Shown here: positions 5,941-5,967 of the stretch, one piece after another
Layout of the letters: the number at the start of each line of letters is the position of its first letter
How positions within the stretch are numbered: the stretch's first letter is position 1
Source: Holophagales bacterium
Lineage (GTDB): Bacteria > Acidobacteriota > Holophagae > Holophagales > Holophagaceae
Direction: 5' to 3'
Assembly (NCBI GenBank): GCA_031256155.1
Contig: JAIRRD010000009.1
Span: 1 to 5,967 of the forward strand
DNA length: 5,967 nucleotides
Translations under genes and position numbers: made by a program
Notes under the pieces: model-generated
What the model saw: the letters and a program-made list of their open reading frames with translations, nothing else
Database searches by the model: none
Told to the model about the DNA's origin: nothing

Positions 5941-5967
5941 ATGAATTACGGCTCCGCAACACATTCC
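5941..5967 (+). CDS. Possible start of a further gene, cut by the window end
   Basis: An ATG at 5941 lies 5 nt after the lipoprotein stop and follows GGTGAG (5931-5936), a fair ribosome-binding sequence with 4-nt spacing. The frame stays open for the nine codons available (MNYGSATHS). The spacing would fit a co-transcribed gene; a prepilin-like protein would suit the GspG-like neighbour, but nine residues cannot show this. Confidence 0.3.

Noticed and set aside
5327..5962. Long minus-strand open frame (about 211 codons) opposite the lipoprotein gene
   Set aside because: It is antisense to a gene with a lipobox and a recognisable domain. Its own translation shows no motif and a composition typical of a shadow frame.

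Overview
The window looks like ordinary chromosome from a diderm (Gram-negative-type) bacterium of middling GC content. The evidence is a lipoprotein with a clear lipobox, a long-chain polyprenyl diphosphate synthase, a glycosyltransferase with TPR repeats and a CapA-family exported protein. Nothing seen fixes the phylum. There are no rRNA or tRNA genes, no CRISPR array, and no phage or plasmid hallmarks.

Left part (1-1618, + strand): the window opens inside a gene for a family 2 glycosyltransferase whose C-terminal half is TPR repeats. The gene ends at 1041 in the left end of a roughly 215-bp non-coding element (1024-1238). This element is one long imperfect inverted repeat with near-identical ends starting TATAGCAATTCC, which is the architecture of a MITE. 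Its left end supplies the last codons and stop of the glycosyltransferase gene. Its right end forms an extended -10 promoter motif (TGCTATAAT) just upstream of a small gene of unknown function (1271-1618).

Central part (1622-5270, - strand): four tightly packed genes form a probable operon, transcribed from right to left. They encode a NUDIX hydrolase (ADP-ribose pyrophosphatase-like), a long-chain polyprenyl diphosphate synthase, a radical SAM protein with a CxxxCxxC cluster motif, and a CapA/YwtB-type exported protein with a signal peptide. Gaps are 5 nt and 4 nt, and the last pair overlaps by 17 nt. In each of the first two junctions a longer upstream start (TTG or GTG) is possible, but an ATG a few bases after the previous stop fits better. 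The small + strand gene and the CapA gene converge with only 3 nt between their stops.

Right part (5271-5967): a 44-bp divergent promoter region separates the operon from a + strand lipoprotein gene. That protein combines a TPR-like helical region with a C-terminal domain resembling the major type II secretion pseudopilin GspG, but it carries a lipoprotein signal in place of a prepilin leader. A new reading frame may begin at 5941 and run off the window.

The only functional theme the window supports is the cell envelope: glycosyl transfer, polyprenyl carrier or quinone tail synthesis, a CapA-family surface polymer protein, and a GspG-like lipoprotein. The most unusual structure is the MITE-like element inserted at the boundary of two genes.
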